Assembly: GCA_020355165.1 (NCBI GenBank)
Contig: CP070661.1
Location: 3,040,601-3,104,600, forward strand
Direction: 5' to 3'
Source: Burkholderiales bacterium
GTDB lineage: Bacteria > Pseudomonadota > Gammaproteobacteria > Burkholderiales > Burkholderiaceae_F
DNA: 64,000 nt
Shown: positions 8,501-16,561 of the stretch, piece by piece
Layout: the number at the start of each line of letters is the position of its first letter
Numbering within the stretch: the first letter of the stretch is position 1
Translations under genes and position numbers: made by a program
The notes under the pieces: model-generated
Database searches by the model: none
The model's input: only the letters and a program-made list of their open reading frames with translations
Told to the model about the DNA's origin: nothing

Positions 8501-11500
8501 GGCTGGAGTACGTGAAGCTCGGCCAGCCGGTGCCGACGCTCTCGGGCGGCGAGGCGCAGCGGCTGAAGATCGCCGGCTTCCTCGCCGAGGCGGCCAGGAG
8601 CGGCGTCACCGACATGCCGGCCGGCAACCGGCTGGCCCGCAAGGGCTCGCTGCTGCTGTTCGACGAGCCGACCACCGGGCTGCACTTCGACGACGTGTCG
8701 CGCCTGATGCGCGCCCTGCGCAAGCTGCTCGCCGCCGGCCACTCGCTGGTGATCATCGAGCACAACCTCGACGTGATCCGCTCGGCCGACTGGATCATCG
8801 ACCTCGGCCCCGAGGGCGGCGACGCCGGCGGCGAGATCGTCGTCGCCGGCACGCCGCGCGAGGTGATGGCACACCCCACCTCGTACACCGGCCGCGCGCT
8901 GGCCGAGTACGAGGCGAAATTGGGGTCAGAGTCGAATTTCTCCCGGCTCGCCGCCGAGCAGGCGAGAGCCGGTCAGCCCGGCGCCGCCCGGGCCGCCGAG
9001 AAGCGCGCACCGTACTTCGCGCGGCAGCCGCAGCAGACGCCGGCAGCGGAGGGCGCGGCCGAAGGCGCCTATCTCGGCAACGCCATCACGATCCGCCACG
9101 CGCGCGAGCACAACCTGAAGGGCATCGACGTCAGCATCCCGCGCGACACCTTCACGGTGATCACCGGCGTCTCCGGCAGCGGCAAGTCGACGCTCGCCTT
9201 CGACATCCTGTTCAACGAGGGGCAGCGGCGCTACCTCGAGTCGCTGAACGCCTATGCACGCTCGATCGTGCAGCCGGCCGGCAAGCCCGACGTCGACGCG
9301 ATCTACGGCATCCCGCCGACGGTGGCGATCGAGCAGCGCACCTCGCGCGGCGGCCGCAAGTCGACCGTGGCGACGATGACCGAGGTCTACCACTTCCTGC
9401 GCCTGCTCTACATGAAGCTCGGCGTGCAGCACTGCCCCGACTGCCGGGTGCCGGTGCAGCCGCAGAGCTTCGAGGCGATCGCCGCCAGCATCCTGCGCGA
9501 GTTCCGCGGCCGCCACATCGGCCTGCTGGCGCCGCTGGTGGTCAACCGCAAGGGCCTGTACACGGACCTGGCGCGCTGGGCCAGGAACAAGGGCTATTCG
9601 CACCTGCGCGTCGACGGCGAGTTCGTGCCGACCGCCCGGTGGCCGCGGCTGGACCGCTTCCGCGAGCACTCGATCGAACTGCCGGTGGGCGACCTGGTCG
9701 TCTACAGCAACGAGGAGGCGCGCCTGCGCTCGCTGCTGGCCACGGCGCTCGAGCACGGCCACGGCGTGGTCGGCGTGCTGTGGCCGCTCGACCGGTTGCG
9801 CGAAGCGCTCGCAGCGCCTCTCGCCTTCAAGGGAGGGGGCGGCGGTGAGGACGGAGTCGCCGGCCTCGGCGTCCGCGTCGACCTCGATTCGCGCGTTTAC
9901 TCGACCCGGCGCGCCTGCCCGTCGTGCGGCACCTCGTTCCCCGAACCCGACCCGCGCCTGTTCTCGTACAACAGCAAGCACGGCTGGTGCCCCGCGTGCT
10001 ACGGCACCGGCCTCGCGCTCTCGGGCTTCGACGAGCAGCAGACCGGCGAGGAAGTGTGGTGGAACGCCTGGTACGAAGGCGAGGAGACACCCTGCCCGGC
10101 CTGCGACGGCCAGCGGCTGAACCGCACGGCGCTGGCCGTGCAGTGGCAGGGCCGCTCGATCGCCCAGCTCGCCGCCGGCAGCGTCGGCGATGCAAGGCGG
10201 CTGTTTGACGCGCTGAAGCTCGAGGGCCGCGACAGCGAGATCGCGCGCGACGTGCTGGCCGAGGTCCGCACGCGGCTCGAGTTCCTCGAGGAGGTCGGCC
10301 TCGGCTACCTGGCGCTCGACCGCGCCGCGCCGACGCTCTCCGGCGGCGAGGCGCAGCGCATCCGACTGGCGGCGCAGCTTGGCTCGAACCTGCAGGGCGT
10401 GTGCTACGTGCTCGACGAGCCGACGATCGGCCTGCACCCGCGCGACAACCGCATCCTGCTCGACGCGCTGGGCAAGCTGCGCGGACGCGGCAACACGCTG
10501 GTGGTGGTCGAGCACGACGAGGCCACGATCCGCCGCGCCCAGCACCTGATCGACATCGGTCCCGGCGCCGGCGTGCGCGGCGGCCGCGTGATCGCCCAGG
10601 GTTCGCTGGCCGACGTGATGGCGGCGGGCGAGTCGATCACCGGCCGCTACCTGCTGTCGCCGCTGCAGCACCCGGCCGCGCCGCAGCGGCCGGTCGACGC
10701 GCGCACGGCGAGCCTGCAGCTGCGCGGCGCTCGCCTGCACAACCTGCGCGATGCTCAGGCGCGGATCCCGCTCGGCCGGCTGACGGTGGTGACCGGCGTC
10801 TCCGGCAGCGGCAAGTCGACGCTGGCGCGCGACGTGCTGCTGGCCAACCTGCTGCGCACGGTCGGCAGGCATCCCTCCGCGTCAAGAGCAGGGACCGAGG
10901 CTGGCGACGGGGCTGCAAAGCCGCGGCGAAAGCCCGTCGCCCGCCCTGCCTCCGCGCCGAAGGGACCGGCGATCGCGTGGCTCGGCTGCGACGGCATCGA
11001 CGGCTTCGAGGCGGTCGACCGCGTGCTCGAGGTCGACCAGACGCCGATCGGCAAGACGCCGCGCTCGTGCCCGGCCACCTACGTCGGCTTCTGGGATGCG
11101 ATCCGCAGGCTGTTCGCCGACACCGCCGAGGCGCGCATGCGCGGCTACAGCGCGTCGCGCTTCTCGTTCAACACCGCCGGCGGTCGCTGCGAGGCCTGCG
11201 AAGGCCAGGGCCTGCGCACGATCGAGATGAACTTCCTGCCCGACGTCAAGGTGCTGTGCGACGTCTGCCGCGGCGGCCGCTTCAACCGCGAGACGCTCGG
11301 CATCCGCCTGCGCGGCAGCAATGCCGGCGAGGTCCTGGCGATGGAGATCGACGAGGCAGCCGAGTTCTTCGCCGCACACCCGTCGATCCAGCGGCCGCTG
11401 CAGCTGCTGCAGGACGTCGGCCTCGGCTACCTGACGCTTGGCCAGCCCTCGCCGACGCTGTCGGGCGGCGAGGCGCAGCGCATCAAGCTGGTCACCGAGC

Positions 11501-11847
11501 TGGCCAAGGTGCGCATGGACGAGGGACTGACGCGCACCGGCCGCGCCTACCGGCCGCCGCAGACGCTGTACGTGCTCGACGAGCCGACCGTCGGCCTGTC
11601 GATGCATGACGTCGAGAAGCTGATCCGCGTGCTGCACCGGCTGGTCGACGCCGGCAACACGGTGGTGGTGATCGAGCACAACCTCGACGTCATCGCCGAG
11701 GCCGACTGGATCGTCGACCTCGGCCCGGAGGGCGGCCACGGCGGCGGCCTGGTGGTGGCGCAGTGCGCGCCGCAGCAGCTGCGCGCGATGGACACGCACA
11801 CCGGCGAGGCACTGCGCCAGTTCCTTGCCGGCCACGCGCCGGCCTAG
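5587..11847 (+). CDS. Double-length UvrA-like ABC ATPase (two UvrA halves in one chain)
   Basis: At 2086 residues this is more than twice a normal UvrA. Four Walker A motifs (TGVSGSGKS) lie near residues 41, 795, 1196 and 1739, and four signatures (LSGGE) near 633, 985, 1584 and 1957. Each half also keeps UvrA zinc-finger pairs, for example CADC...CETC, CPTC...CPDC, CPSC...CPAC and CEAC...CDVC. The chain is thus two complete UvrA-like units joined by an Ala/Gln/Arg-rich linker at about 1105-1160. Canonical UvrA is encoded separately at 57087, so this is a paralogue, perhaps for DNA damage recognition or drug tolerance (inference). Residues 450-546 are encoded by a repeat element inserted in frame, in a loop after the [10 protein letters not shown] motif. 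The linker and the fourth ATPase region also carry low-complexity insertions. Double-length UvrA paralogues occur in other betaproteobacteria as far as I recall. Confidence 0.93.
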   Translation: MPDDPNRSDATRAIRIRGARQNNLKNLDLDLPTGELIVVTGVSGSGKSSLVFDTLYAEGQRRYVETFSPYARQFLDRMDRPQVDRIEGVPPAIAIDQTNPVRTSRSTVGTMTELNDHLKLLYARAGTLFCRGCGRPVRRDTPGSIFEALSGRCTAAGDPRVVLTFPVHVPANFSEEEIRAHLQAQGYTRLFGQRAASPASPPAEAGPAGKKRGPKKDAHSELVLDVIQDRLRLGSAERQRVMEALESALRFGGGRVDAQVLDDDGSLSATWKFSDDLHCADCDIHYADPNPSTFSFNSPLGACETCRGFGRVIGVDYGLVIPDPRKTLREGAVKPWQTKSFADCQRDLARLAPKFGVPLDTPWNLLAEAHKQWVMDGEPGFSGKWQTQWYGIKRFFAWLESKAYKMHVRVLLSRYRAYTPCAACGGARLKADALLWRVGAKGDADAALQPHPHPGPPLEGEGRQPPLHDSHFEGAGTQRRLHDSHLDGEEEHVPVHDTSREGAGKHVPIDDTSLKETGKHLPVHDASIEEAAKHLPLQGGGREGDGVPGTYRRYKPIGAAWSDALLERLPGLSIHDVMLLPLERVRRFFDALRFTGVLDEATELLLEEVRARLRFLCDVGLGYLTLDRQSRTLSGGEVQRINLTTALGTSLVNTLFVLDEPSIGLHPRDMHRVIEVMHRLRSAGNSLVVVEHDPQVMLAADRMIDMGPGPGERGGRIVFNGTPAGIQAADTLTGLYLSGRRQVELPLLTTGGYATRNVRPNTPRLVLEGARQHNLKNVSVELPLNHLVAITGVSGSGKSTLVQDVLFPALAKAKGKSTESPGEHDRLLGDDWIAEVAMVDQSPIGKTTRSNPASYVGAWDAIRQLFARAPLAQDRGYSAGHFSFNAGDGRCPTCGGNGFEHVEMQFLSDVYLRCPDCDGKRFRPEVLEVTVERGGLRLSVADVLDLTVSEAVQYFGNQPEVIRGLQPLAEVGLEYVKLGQPVPTLSGGEAQRLKIAGFLAEAARSGVTDMPAGNRLARKGSLLLFDEPTTGLHFDDVSRLMRALRKLLAAGHSLVIIEHNLDVIRSADWIIDLGPEGGDAGGEIVVAGTPREVMAHPTSYTGRALAEYEAKLGSESNFSRLAAEQARAGQPGAARAAEKRAPYFARQPQQTPAAEGAAEGAYLGNAITIRHAREHNLKGIDVSIPRDTFTVITGVSGSGKSTLAFDILFNEGQRRYLESLNAYARSIVQPAGKPDVDAIYGIPPTVAIEQRTSRGGRKSTVATMTEVYHFLRLLYMKLGVQHCPDCRVPVQPQSFEAIAASILREFRGRHIGLLAPLVVNRKGLYTDLARWARNKGYSHLRVDGEFVPTARWPRLDRFREHSIELPVGDLVVYSNEEARLRSLLATALEHGHGVVGVLWPLDRLREALAAPLAFKGGGGGEDGVAGLGVRVDLDSRVYSTRRACPSCGTSFPEPDPRLFSYNSKHGWCPACYGTGLALSGFDEQQTGEEVWWNAWYEGEETPCPACDGQRLNRTALAVQWQGRSIAQLAAGSVGDARRLFDALKLEGRDSEIARDVLAEVRTRLEFLEEVGLGYLALDRAAPTLSGGEAQRIRLAAQLGSNLQGVCYVLDEPTIGLHPRDNRILLDALGKLRGRGNTLVVVEHDEATIRRAQHLIDIGPGAGVRGGRVIAQGSLADVMAAGESITGRYLLSPLQHPAAPQRPVDARTASLQLRGARLHNLRDAQARIPLGRLTVVTGVSGSGKSTLARDVLLANLLRTVGRHPSASRAGTEAGDGAAKPRRKPVARPASAPKGPAIAWLGCDGIDGFEAVDRVLEVDQTPIGKTPRSCPATYVGFWDAIRRLFADTAEARMRGYSASRFSFNTAGGRCEACEGQGLRTIEMNFLPDVKVLCDVCRGGRFNRETLGIRLRGSNAGEVLAMEIDEAAEFFAAHPSIQRPLQLLQDVGLGYLTLGQPSPTLSGGEAQRIKLVTELAKVRMDEGLTRTGRAYRPPQTLYVLDEPTVGLSMHDVEKLIRVLHRLVDAGNTVVVIEHNLDVIAEADWIVDLGPEGGHGGGLVVAQCAPQQLRAMDTHTGEALRQFLAGHAPA
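6934..7225. repeat. In-frame MITE-like element with inverted ends and 42-bp tandem repeats
   Basis: The two ends, 6934-6971 and 7188-7225, are inverted copies matching at about 31 of 38 positions, and each is itself a hairpin around CCCCTTGAAGGGG or CCCCCTTCAAGGGGG. Between them the sequence is a tandem array of 42-bp units. The element is open in the uvrA-like frame and adds about 97 residues. Short GC-rich palindromes of this style are widespread in proteobacterial intergenic DNA. Inside an ATPase gene it is unusual. No transposase is encoded. Confidence 0.8.
6958..7209. repeat. Six tandem 42-bp (14-residue) repeats
   Basis: Six units start at 6958, 7000, 7042, 7084, 7126 and 7168. Translated in the uvrA-like frame they read [70 protein letters not shown] and [14 protein letters not shown]. 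Each DNA unit has a small inverted repeat of the CTCC...GGAG type. The third to sixth units are most alike at DNA level, so the array seems to have grown or been homogenised from that side. The unit is a multiple of three, so copy-number change keeps the frame. Confidence 0.85.
8916..8940. repeat. Short REP-like inverted repeat in the linker of the UvrA-like gene
   Basis: Arms GAAATT and AATTTC flank the core GGGGTCAGAGTCG. The segment is far more AT-rich than the surrounding gene and encodes KLGSESNFS at the junction of the two UvrA halves. From memory, sequences with this core recur in betaproteobacterial genomes near REP-associated transposases, but this is not verified here. Confidence 0.5.
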
Positions 11848-11855
11848 GCCGGCGC
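11836..11855. other. Perfect 20-bp palindrome over the stop codon
   Basis: GCGCCGGCCTAGGCCGGCGC spans the TAG stop of the UvrA-like gene. It could form a strong hairpin at the transcript end, but no U-run follows, so it is not called as an intrinsic terminator. Confidence 0.4.
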
Positions 11856-11890
11856 TCGCGCCGGGCCCGCGGCCGCACTTGCGTCGCGCG

Positions 11891-12019
11891 TCAGTACCAG
11901 ACCAGATCGTCGTTGCGCTGCGGCAGCCGGGCCGGCCCGCCGATCAGTCGCAGCAATGCGGCGGCGAGCGCCTCGATCAGCGGCAGCGCCGCCTGGTCGA
12001 CCAGATAGAAGTGCAACAT
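11891..12019 (-). CDS. 42-residue small protein under TetR-type operator
   Basis: The ORF encodes 42 residues, starting MLHFYLVDQAALPLIEAL and ending NDDLVWY. It is preceded by a strong ribosome binding site (GGAGGAAAAG directly before the ATG) and a promoter with a palindromic operator. The middle (about residues 10-27) is an Ala/Leu-rich amphipathic or hydrophobic helix. I do not recognise the family. It may be a genuine small protein controlled by the adjacent TetR regulator, or the surviving 5' end of a longer deleted target gene. The good initiation signals argue that it is translated. Confidence 0.55.
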   Translation of the reverse strand: MLHFYLVDQAALPLIEALAAALLRLIGGPARLPQRNDDLVWY

Positions 12020-12033
12020 CTTTTCCTCCATTT

Positions 12034-12049
12034 TCGCACGATCGTGCGA
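12034..12049. promoter_or_regulatory. Operator 1 (palindrome) before the 42-residue ORF
   Basis: TCGCACGATCGTGCGA is a perfect 16-bp palindrome located between the -10 box and the ribosome binding site of the small ORF. It shares 13 of 14 bases of GCACGnTCGTGCGA with a second site upstream of tetR, so both are probably bound by the same TetR-family protein, repressing in each case. Confidence 0.75.
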
Positions 12050-12078
12050 TTAACGCCAAAGAAAAAACGCGCCGTCAA
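12049..12078 (-). promoter_or_regulatory. Promoter for the 42-residue ORF
   Basis: TTGACG (12073-12078) and GTTAAT (12049-12054) are separated by 18 bases. The -35 overlaps the tetR stop codon. Transcription would begin within operator 1, so a bound repressor would block initiation. Confidence 0.55.
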
Positions 12079-12683
12079 TGCGCGGCCTTGCCCGCCAGCA
12101 GGCGGTCGAACGCGACGAGCGCGCGCTTGATCGCCCGCTCGTCGCGGAACAGTCGCAGGTCGTTGTGCAGGCCGAGCACGATGGCGGCGAGCTCGAAGGC
12201 GACCTGCTCGGGATCGGTGTCGGGCGGCAGCTGCCTCTCGTCGACCGCCTGCCTGACGTTGCGGGCCAGATGCCGTCGCAGTTCGCCCAGGCCGCTGAGC
12301 ACCGCGTCGCGCACCGGCCCGGGCCGGTCGTCGTACTCGATCGAGCCGCTGATGAACAGGCAGCCGGCGCGGCCGGTGTCCGAGCCGATCCAGTCGGCCC
12401 AGCGCGCCACCAGCGCGCGCAGCCGCGGCAGGCCGCGCGGCTCGCGCAGCGCCGGCAGCAGCGCCGACTCGATGAAGCGCCGCTCGTACTCCTTCAGCAC
12501 CGCCACCTGCAGTTCCTCGCGCGAGCCGACTCGCGAGAACACGCCGCTCTTCGACAGCCCCGCCTTCTCGGCGACGGTGCCGATGGTCAGGCTCTCCAGC
12601 CCGCCTTCCTGCGCCATCGTCAGCGCCGCGTCGACGATCGCCGCCCGCGTCAGTTCGGCCTTGGTCAGTCCCGCGAGTCCCAT
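12075..12683 (-). CDS. TetR/AcrR-family transcriptional regulator
   Basis: This 202-residue regulator has the TetR N-terminal helix-turn-helix: TRAAIVDAALTMAQEGG, then TIGTVAEKAGLSKSGVFSRVGSREEL (residues about 10-55), where the recognition helix and Phe-rich end are typical. The ligand-binding domain includes GCLFISGSIEYDDRPG near residue 95 and a long C-terminal helical part, as in regulators that sense small hydrophobic or electrophilic compounds. Two nearly identical palindromes, one between its own -35 and -10 boxes and one before the downstream small ORF, indicate autorepression and control of that ORF. The -10 ends six bases before the ATG, so the mRNA may be leaderless. Confidence 0.9.
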   Translation of the reverse strand: MGLAGLTKAELTRAAIVDAALTMAQEGGLESLTIGTVAEKAGLSKSGVFSRVGSREELQVAVLKEYERRFIESALLPALREPRGLPRLRALVARWADWIGSDTGRAGCLFISGSIEYDDRPGPVRDAVLSGLGELRRHLARNVRQAVDERQLPPDTDPEQVAFELAAIVLGLHNDLRLFRDERAIKRALVAFDRLLAGKAAH

Positions 12684-12689
12684 GCCCGC

Positions 12690-12718
12690 ATTATTAGCAC
12701 GCTCGTGCGAATTGTCAA
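12690..12718 (-). promoter_or_regulatory. tetR promoter
   Basis: A consensus TTGACA (12713-12718) and AATAAT (12690-12695) are spaced by 17 bases. The expected start point coincides with the tetR ATG at 12683, which predicts a leaderless transcript. Operator 2 lies between the two boxes. Confidence 0.7.
12697..12710. promoter_or_regulatory. Operator 2 within the tetR promoter
   Basis: GCACGCTCGTGCGA matches operator 1 at 13 of 14 positions and sits in the spacer between the -35 and -10 boxes, the usual position for autorepression by TetR-family proteins. Confidence 0.72.
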
Positions 12719-12901
12719 GCGGGGCGGGGTCGACGACCTGATGGCGCGAGGCGCGGTCAGCCTGGCGCCACGCCGCCTGCCTTGTCCGGCGTCAACTCCC
12801 GGCCTCATCGCGGCCGCGGCACCGGACCCGGCTTGCCCGTCGACAAGGCAGGGCGCGCCCGCGCCGGCATCCTTGCCGCGTCCGTCGCCGCAACCCGTTG
12901 C

Positions 12902-14050
12902 ATGATCTCGCGTCGCCGCCTGCTGCGCCTGACCGCGCTGACAAGCGCCGGCGCCCTGCTGCCGTCCTGCGGCGCATCGGGCTTCGACGAGGCGGCGCGA
13001 CAGACCTGGCGCCACGCCACGCAGGTGCCGGACCAGCCGGTGGCGCTGCTGCGCGAGCTGGTGCGCTACGCCACGCTGGCGGCCAACAGCCATAACACCC
13101 AGCCCTGGCGTTTTGCGCTCGACGCCGGTGCCAGCGCGATCGCGATCCAGCCCGACCTGTCGCGCCGCACGCCGGCGGTCGATCCGGACGACCATCACCT
13201 GTGGGTCAGCCTCGGCTGCGCCGCCGAGAACCTGGCGCTCGCCGGTGCCGCCTTCGGCCGCCGCGCCGAACTCGAGTTCGACCAGCGGATCCACGTCATC
13301 CGGATGTTCCTGCGTCCGGTGGCCCCGGTCCGCTCGCCGCTGTTCACGGCGATCCCGCAGCGGCAGTGCACGCGCGCCGAGTACGACGGCCAGGCGCTGT
13401 CGATTGCCGAGCTGCGGGCGCTGGCGTCGACGGCGAGCGGGCCCGGCGTCGAGGTGATGCTGCTGACCGATCGCGCGCGCATCGACGCCGTCACCGAATT
13501 CGTGATCGAGGGCAACAGCGCGCAGATGCGCGATGCCGCCTTCATGCAGGAGCTGGAGCGCTGGATCCGCTTCAGCGACCGCGAGGCGGTGGCCACCCGC
13601 GACGGACTTTTCGCACGCTCGTCCGGCAACCCCGCCGCGCCGCGGTGGCTGGGCAGCCTGCTGTTGCGCCTCTTCTTCACGGAGACGGCGGAGAACGGCA
13701 AGTACGCGCGGCAACTGCGATCGTCAGCCGGCGTGGCGGTGTTCGTCGCCCGCTCGGCGCAGCCGGCGCAGTGGCTCGAGGTCGGGCGCGCCTATCAGCG
13801 CTTTGCGCTGCTCGCCGCCTCGCTCGGCATCCGCAATGCGTTCGTCAACCAGCCGGTCGAGGTGCCGCCGCTGCGCGCGCAGTTCGCGCGCTGGCTCGGC
13901 ATCGGCGGGATGCGGCCCGACCTGGTCGTCCGCTTCGGCCGCGGGCCGCTGATGCCGCCGTCGCTGCGCCGGCCGATCGACGCCGTCATCGGCGGCCCGC
14001 GCGCGCTGCAGGCCGGCATCGGTCGACGCCTGAATGACGCGGCGGCGTAA
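12902..14050 (+). CDS. Acg-like nitroreductase-family exported lipoprotein
   Basis: The protein (382 residues) starts with a twin-arginine-type signal (MISRRRLLRLTALTSAGALL) ending in a lipobox-like LPSC at residues about 18-21. The mature part has the Acg/nitroreductase hallmark AANSHNTQPWRF near residue 60, and GRAYQRFALLAASLGI near 295, which resembles the flavin-binding core of SagB/nitroreductase-fold proteins. Acg-type proteins are diverged, often catalytically unproven flavin-fold members. A TAT-exported lipidated form would fold in the cytoplasm with cofactor and be anchored in the envelope. The ATG at 12902 is preferred over an upstream in-frame start because the signal peptide begins there. 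It stands alone, divergent from tetR, with about 220 bases between them in which nothing else is clear. Confidence 0.8.
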   Translation: MISRRRLLRLTALTSAGALLPSCGASGFDEAARQTWRHATQVPDQPVALLRELVRYATLAANSHNTQPWRFALDAGASAIAIQPDLSRRTPAVDPDDHHLWVSLGCAAENLALAGAAFGRRAELEFDQRIHVIRMFLRPVAPVRSPLFTAIPQRQCTRAEYDGQALSIAELRALASTASGPGVEVMLLTDRARIDAVTEFVIEGNSAQMRDAAFMQELERWIRFSDREAVATRDGLFARSSGNPAAPRWLGSLLLRLFFTETAENGKYARQLRSSAGVAVFVARSAQPAQWLEVGRAYQRFALLAASLGIRNAFVNQPVEVPPLRAQFARWLGIGGMRPDLVVRFGRGPLMPPSLRRPIDAVIGGPRALQAGIGRRLNDAAA

Positions 14051-14338
14051 GCGGTAGCTGGCGCCGACACCGCCATCCGCCGTGCGCCGCCCGGCCGCAG
14101 CGGGCGGCGTCAGCGCTCGCTTGCAGACGGCGCGCGATGCCTGCTGGCGCTGCCCGTTGCGCCTGCGGCGTGTGCCCGCAAACGCTGCGCCGCTTCCGGT
14201 CGTTCGACTTCGTCTGAGCGGCTGATAGCTACGGTGCATCTCAGCCCGCACAATCGGTGCACCTGAGTCCTCCCGCGTTCACGCGACGGGCACACGGCCT
14301 CGAGACCCACTGAAGCAGCTTTGCTGAACGACCGTCAA

Positions 14339-14731
14339 ATGGAAGGCCCCAGAAAGGAAGAGTCGGAATCGATCCAGGTCGCGCGCGAGATGGCCGACAC
14401 CGACCGGCGCAACTTCGCCCGCTATGGCGTACGCGGCCTGTGGCGCGTACACGATCGCGCCCGCAGCCGGCAGATCGGTGTGGTCTGCGACATCGGCCTC
14501 GGCGGCCTGCGCATGGAAGCCCCCGACCCGATTCCGCCCGCACGCCGCTTTGCGCTGTCGGTCGAAGTGTGCGTCGACGGCGTCGACCGGCCGCGCATCG
14601 AGGTGATCGCGCGCTGCGCCTGGCACCGCGCGCGGCCCGACCTGCAGTTCGAAACCGGCTTCGAGTTCGTCGAGATGACGCCGCAGATGCGCGACCGCAT
14701 CGCGCAGTACATCGACGAACTCGCCGCCTGA
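14339..14731 (+). CDS. PilZ-domain protein
   Basis: This protein of about 130 residues has a PilZ domain: DRRNFARYGVRG (RxxxR-type c-di-GMP-binding N-terminus, near residue 22) followed by DIGLGGLRME near residue 50 (DxSxxG-like), then beta strands including FETGFEFVEM. PilZ domains bind cyclic di-GMP and modulate motility or surface behaviour. The start is uncertain: ATG at 14339 has no clear ribosome binding site, and ATG at 14390 would still leave a complete domain. The Ser of the DxSxxG motif is Gly here, so ligand binding should be tested. The roughly 290 bases upstream contain only an imperfect direct repeat of CGGTGCA(T/C)CT near 14232 and 14255. Confidence 0.8.
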   Translation: MEGPRKEESESIQVAREMADTDRRNFARYGVRGLWRVHDRARSRQIGVVCDIGLGGLRMEAPDPIPPARRFALSVEVCVDGVDRPRIEVIARCAWHRARPDLQFETGFEFVEMTPQMRDRIAQYIDELAA

Positions 14732-14807
14732 CGGCGGCCCGAACCCACGCTCGCCCTGCCGGCGTGCCGCTGCGTCCGCCGGTGGCGACCTGCCGCAGGC
14801 CGGCCGC

Positions 14808-15362
14808 TCAGGCAAGGTAGCCGATCGCCGCGACCGCCAGCGCCACCCCAGCGGCCAGCCAGACGATCGGCCAGCGCGGCCCGGCTCCCTGCTGCGCCGC
14901 TGCTTCTTCTTCGCTGGCCGGCGTGAAGCGGCTGCGCGTGGTCGCCACCCGGGGCAGCATCGGACCGACGGTCCGTTCGGGTTCCAGCGGCGGCAGCTTC
15001 TCCAGCGGTATGCGCGCGGTGAGGTCCATCGCCTCGACCATCAGTTCGGCCGGCAGCTCGCCGCGCACCTGGCGTGCCAGGCCAAACGCCACCAGGCGCG
15101 CGGCATCGCGCGCCAGCCGCACCGGCTGCAGGCGCGGATCGGCATCGGCGCACTGGCGCAGCGAACGCTGACCGTCGAGCTGCGCGAGCAGGCGGCGCTG
15201 GTGGCCGTGCAGGCCGAAGCGCTGCTGCTCGAGTTCCGCACGGCCCCGCCGCGTCAGCTCGAGCACCACCGCCGACGGTTCGGCGACAGCGCCCTTCAGG
15301 GCGCCGGCCGCCGGCGGCGCGGGGCGCGTCGTTGCGCTGTCGCCCGAGGACATGCCAGCCAT
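14808..15362 (-). CDS. Hypothetical tail-anchored membrane protein
   Basis: The protein has 184 residues. It begins with a low-complexity Ser/Ala/Pro segment, then a winged-helix-like stretch (VLELTRRGRAELEQQRFGLHGHQ to about residue 75, followed by SLRQCADADPRLQ) and helices with LARQVRGELPAELMVEAMD. It ends in one hydrophobic helix (WPIVWLAAGVALAVAAIGYLA), so it is probably tail-anchored with the bulk in the cytoplasm. No known family is recognised with confidence. The convergent neighbour is the PilZ gene, 76 bases away, so a link to c-di-GMP signalling is conceivable but unproven. A TAGCAT box ends six bases before the ATG, hinting at a leaderless mRNA. Confidence 0.65.
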   Translation of the reverse strand: MAGMSSGDSATTRPAPPAAGALKGAVAEPSAVVLELTRRGRAELEQQRFGLHGHQRRLLAQLDGQRSLRQCADADPRLQPVRLARDAARLVAFGLARQVRGELPAELMVEAMDLTARIPLEKLPPLEPERTVGPMLPRVATTRSRFTPASEEEAAAQQGAGPRWPIVWLAAGVALAVAAIGYLA

Positions 15363-15368
15363 GCACCG

Positions 15369-15374
15369 ATGCTA
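15369..15374 (-). promoter_or_regulatory. Candidate -10 box directly before the tail-anchored protein gene
   Basis: TAGCAT ends six bases before the ATG at 15362. No good -35 is seen, so the call rests on the -10 and its position only. Confidence 0.3.
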
Positions 15375-15487
15375 GGCGAGCCGCCGGCGCACGTGCCTAA
15401 TGCGGAAGGATGTCGCCCGCGCCGACGCTCCGCCGGGTGAACCGTCACCGCGACAGGACGTGATCGTCTGCTGCTACCGTGCCGGTC

Positions 15488-16507
15488 ATGCAGACGGCCG
15501 ACACGATCGCGCTCGACCGGCTGGCCGCCGTCGCGCTGGCCAATGTCGGCACGCCGTACCCTTTTCACCTGACGCATCTGGCGCGCACGAGCGCCGACGT
15601 GCTGGCGCCGGCGGCGCTGCATCCGCTGTTCCACGGCGCCTACGACTGGCACTCCTGCGTGCACATGCACTGGACGCTGGCGCGCTGCCTGCGACTGGGC
15701 GTCGGCGACGGGATCGCCGAATCGGTCGCCGAGCACTTCGATGCGCGATTCACGCCGGACCATGCCGCCGCCGAGCGCGCCTACCTCTCGGCGCCCGGAC
15801 GCGGCGCATTCGAGCGGCCGTATGGCTGGGGCTGGCTGCTGCAGCTGGCGGCCGAGCTCGACGCGCTGGCCGCGGTCGCGCCGGCTGCCGCGCGGTGGCG
15901 GGACGCCCTCGTTCCGCTCGCTGCGACGATCGCCGAGCGTTTCATCCTGTGGCTGCCGCGCGCCGACTTTCCGGTGCGCGCCGGCACCCACGGCAACAGC
16001 GCCTTTGCGCTGCTGCTGGCGCGGCAGTACGCGCGACGGCACCATGAGCCGCTCGCCGCGGCGATCGACGACCGCGCGCAGCGCTGGTACGGAGCCGATC
16101 GCGCCTACCCGGTCGGCTACGAGCCGGGCGGCGATGACTTCCTGTCGGGCGGGCTGTGCGAGGCGCTGCTGATGGCGCGGCTGCTGCCGGCCGAGCAGTG
16201 GGCATCGTGGTGGTCGGCCTTCGCGCCGGCGGCGGCGATCTCGCCGTGGCTGGCGCCGGTGCCGGTGGCCGATCCGACCGACGCCAAGATCGTCCATCTG
16301 CACGGGCTGAACCTGTCGCGTGCCTGGTGCTGGCGGCAGCTGCAGCCGCTGCTGCCGGCACCGCTGCAGGCCACGGCGGCGCAGGCGGCGACGGCGCACC
16401 TCGACGCCTCGCTCGGCGCGGCCACCGACGGCGACTACGTCGGCACGCACTGGCTCGCCTCCTTTGCCCTGCTGGCCGTCAGCGGCGAATCCGTCGACGG
16501 CTGTTGA
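15488..16507 (+). CDS. DUF2891 family protein
   Basis: This protein has about 339 residues. The segment HPLFHGAYDWHSCVHMHWTL near residue 43 is the hallmark of DUF2891 proteins, and a second conserved part, YPVGYEPGGDDFLSGGLCEA, lies near residue 200. The repeated Trp/His/Tyr-rich helical pattern suggests an alpha/alpha toroid like that of glycoside-processing enzymes, but no activity is established for the family as far as I know. No signal peptide is apparent. A GTG at 15479 is an alternative start three codons upstream. The gene is followed after 54 bases by a CrtI-like oxidoreductase on the same strand, so the two may be co-transcribed. Confidence 0.85.
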   Translation: MQTADTIALDRLAAVALANVGTPYPFHLTHLARTSADVLAPAALHPLFHGAYDWHSCVHMHWTLARCLRLGVGDGIAESVAEHFDARFTPDHAAAERAYLSAPGRGAFERPYGWGWLLQLAAELDALAAVAPAAARWRDALVPLAATIAERFILWLPRADFPVRAGTHGNSAFALLLARQYARRHHEPLAAAIDDRAQRWYGADRAYPVGYEPGGDDFLSGGLCEALLMARLLPAEQWASWWSAFAPAAAISPWLAPVPVADPTDAKIVHLHGLNLSRAWCWRQLQPLLPAPLQATAAQAATAHLDASLGAATDGDYVGTHWLASFALLAVSGESVDGC

Positions 16508-16561
16508 CCGCCATCAACTCCACCGAGGACCGGACTGGTCTGATTGCCGGCGGAGGAACGG

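Noticed and set aside
5581-8874. A very long open frame (1097 codons) on the minus strand opposite the UvrA-like gene
   Set aside because: It is antisense to a gene with four clear ATPase sites. Its product is His/Arg/Ala/Gly/Gln-rich low complexity, as expected from the shadow of GC-rich codons. Similar shadows occur opposite most long genes here, for example 35738-38575 on the plus strand.
11836-11855. Rho-independent terminator after the UvrA-like gene
   Set aside because: The palindrome is perfect but overlaps the stop codon and is not followed by a T-run.
14232-14267. Direct repeat of CGGTGCA(T/C)CT upstream of the PilZ gene as an operator pair
   Set aside because: The repeat is short and imperfect, has no symmetry, and no promoter elements are placed around it.
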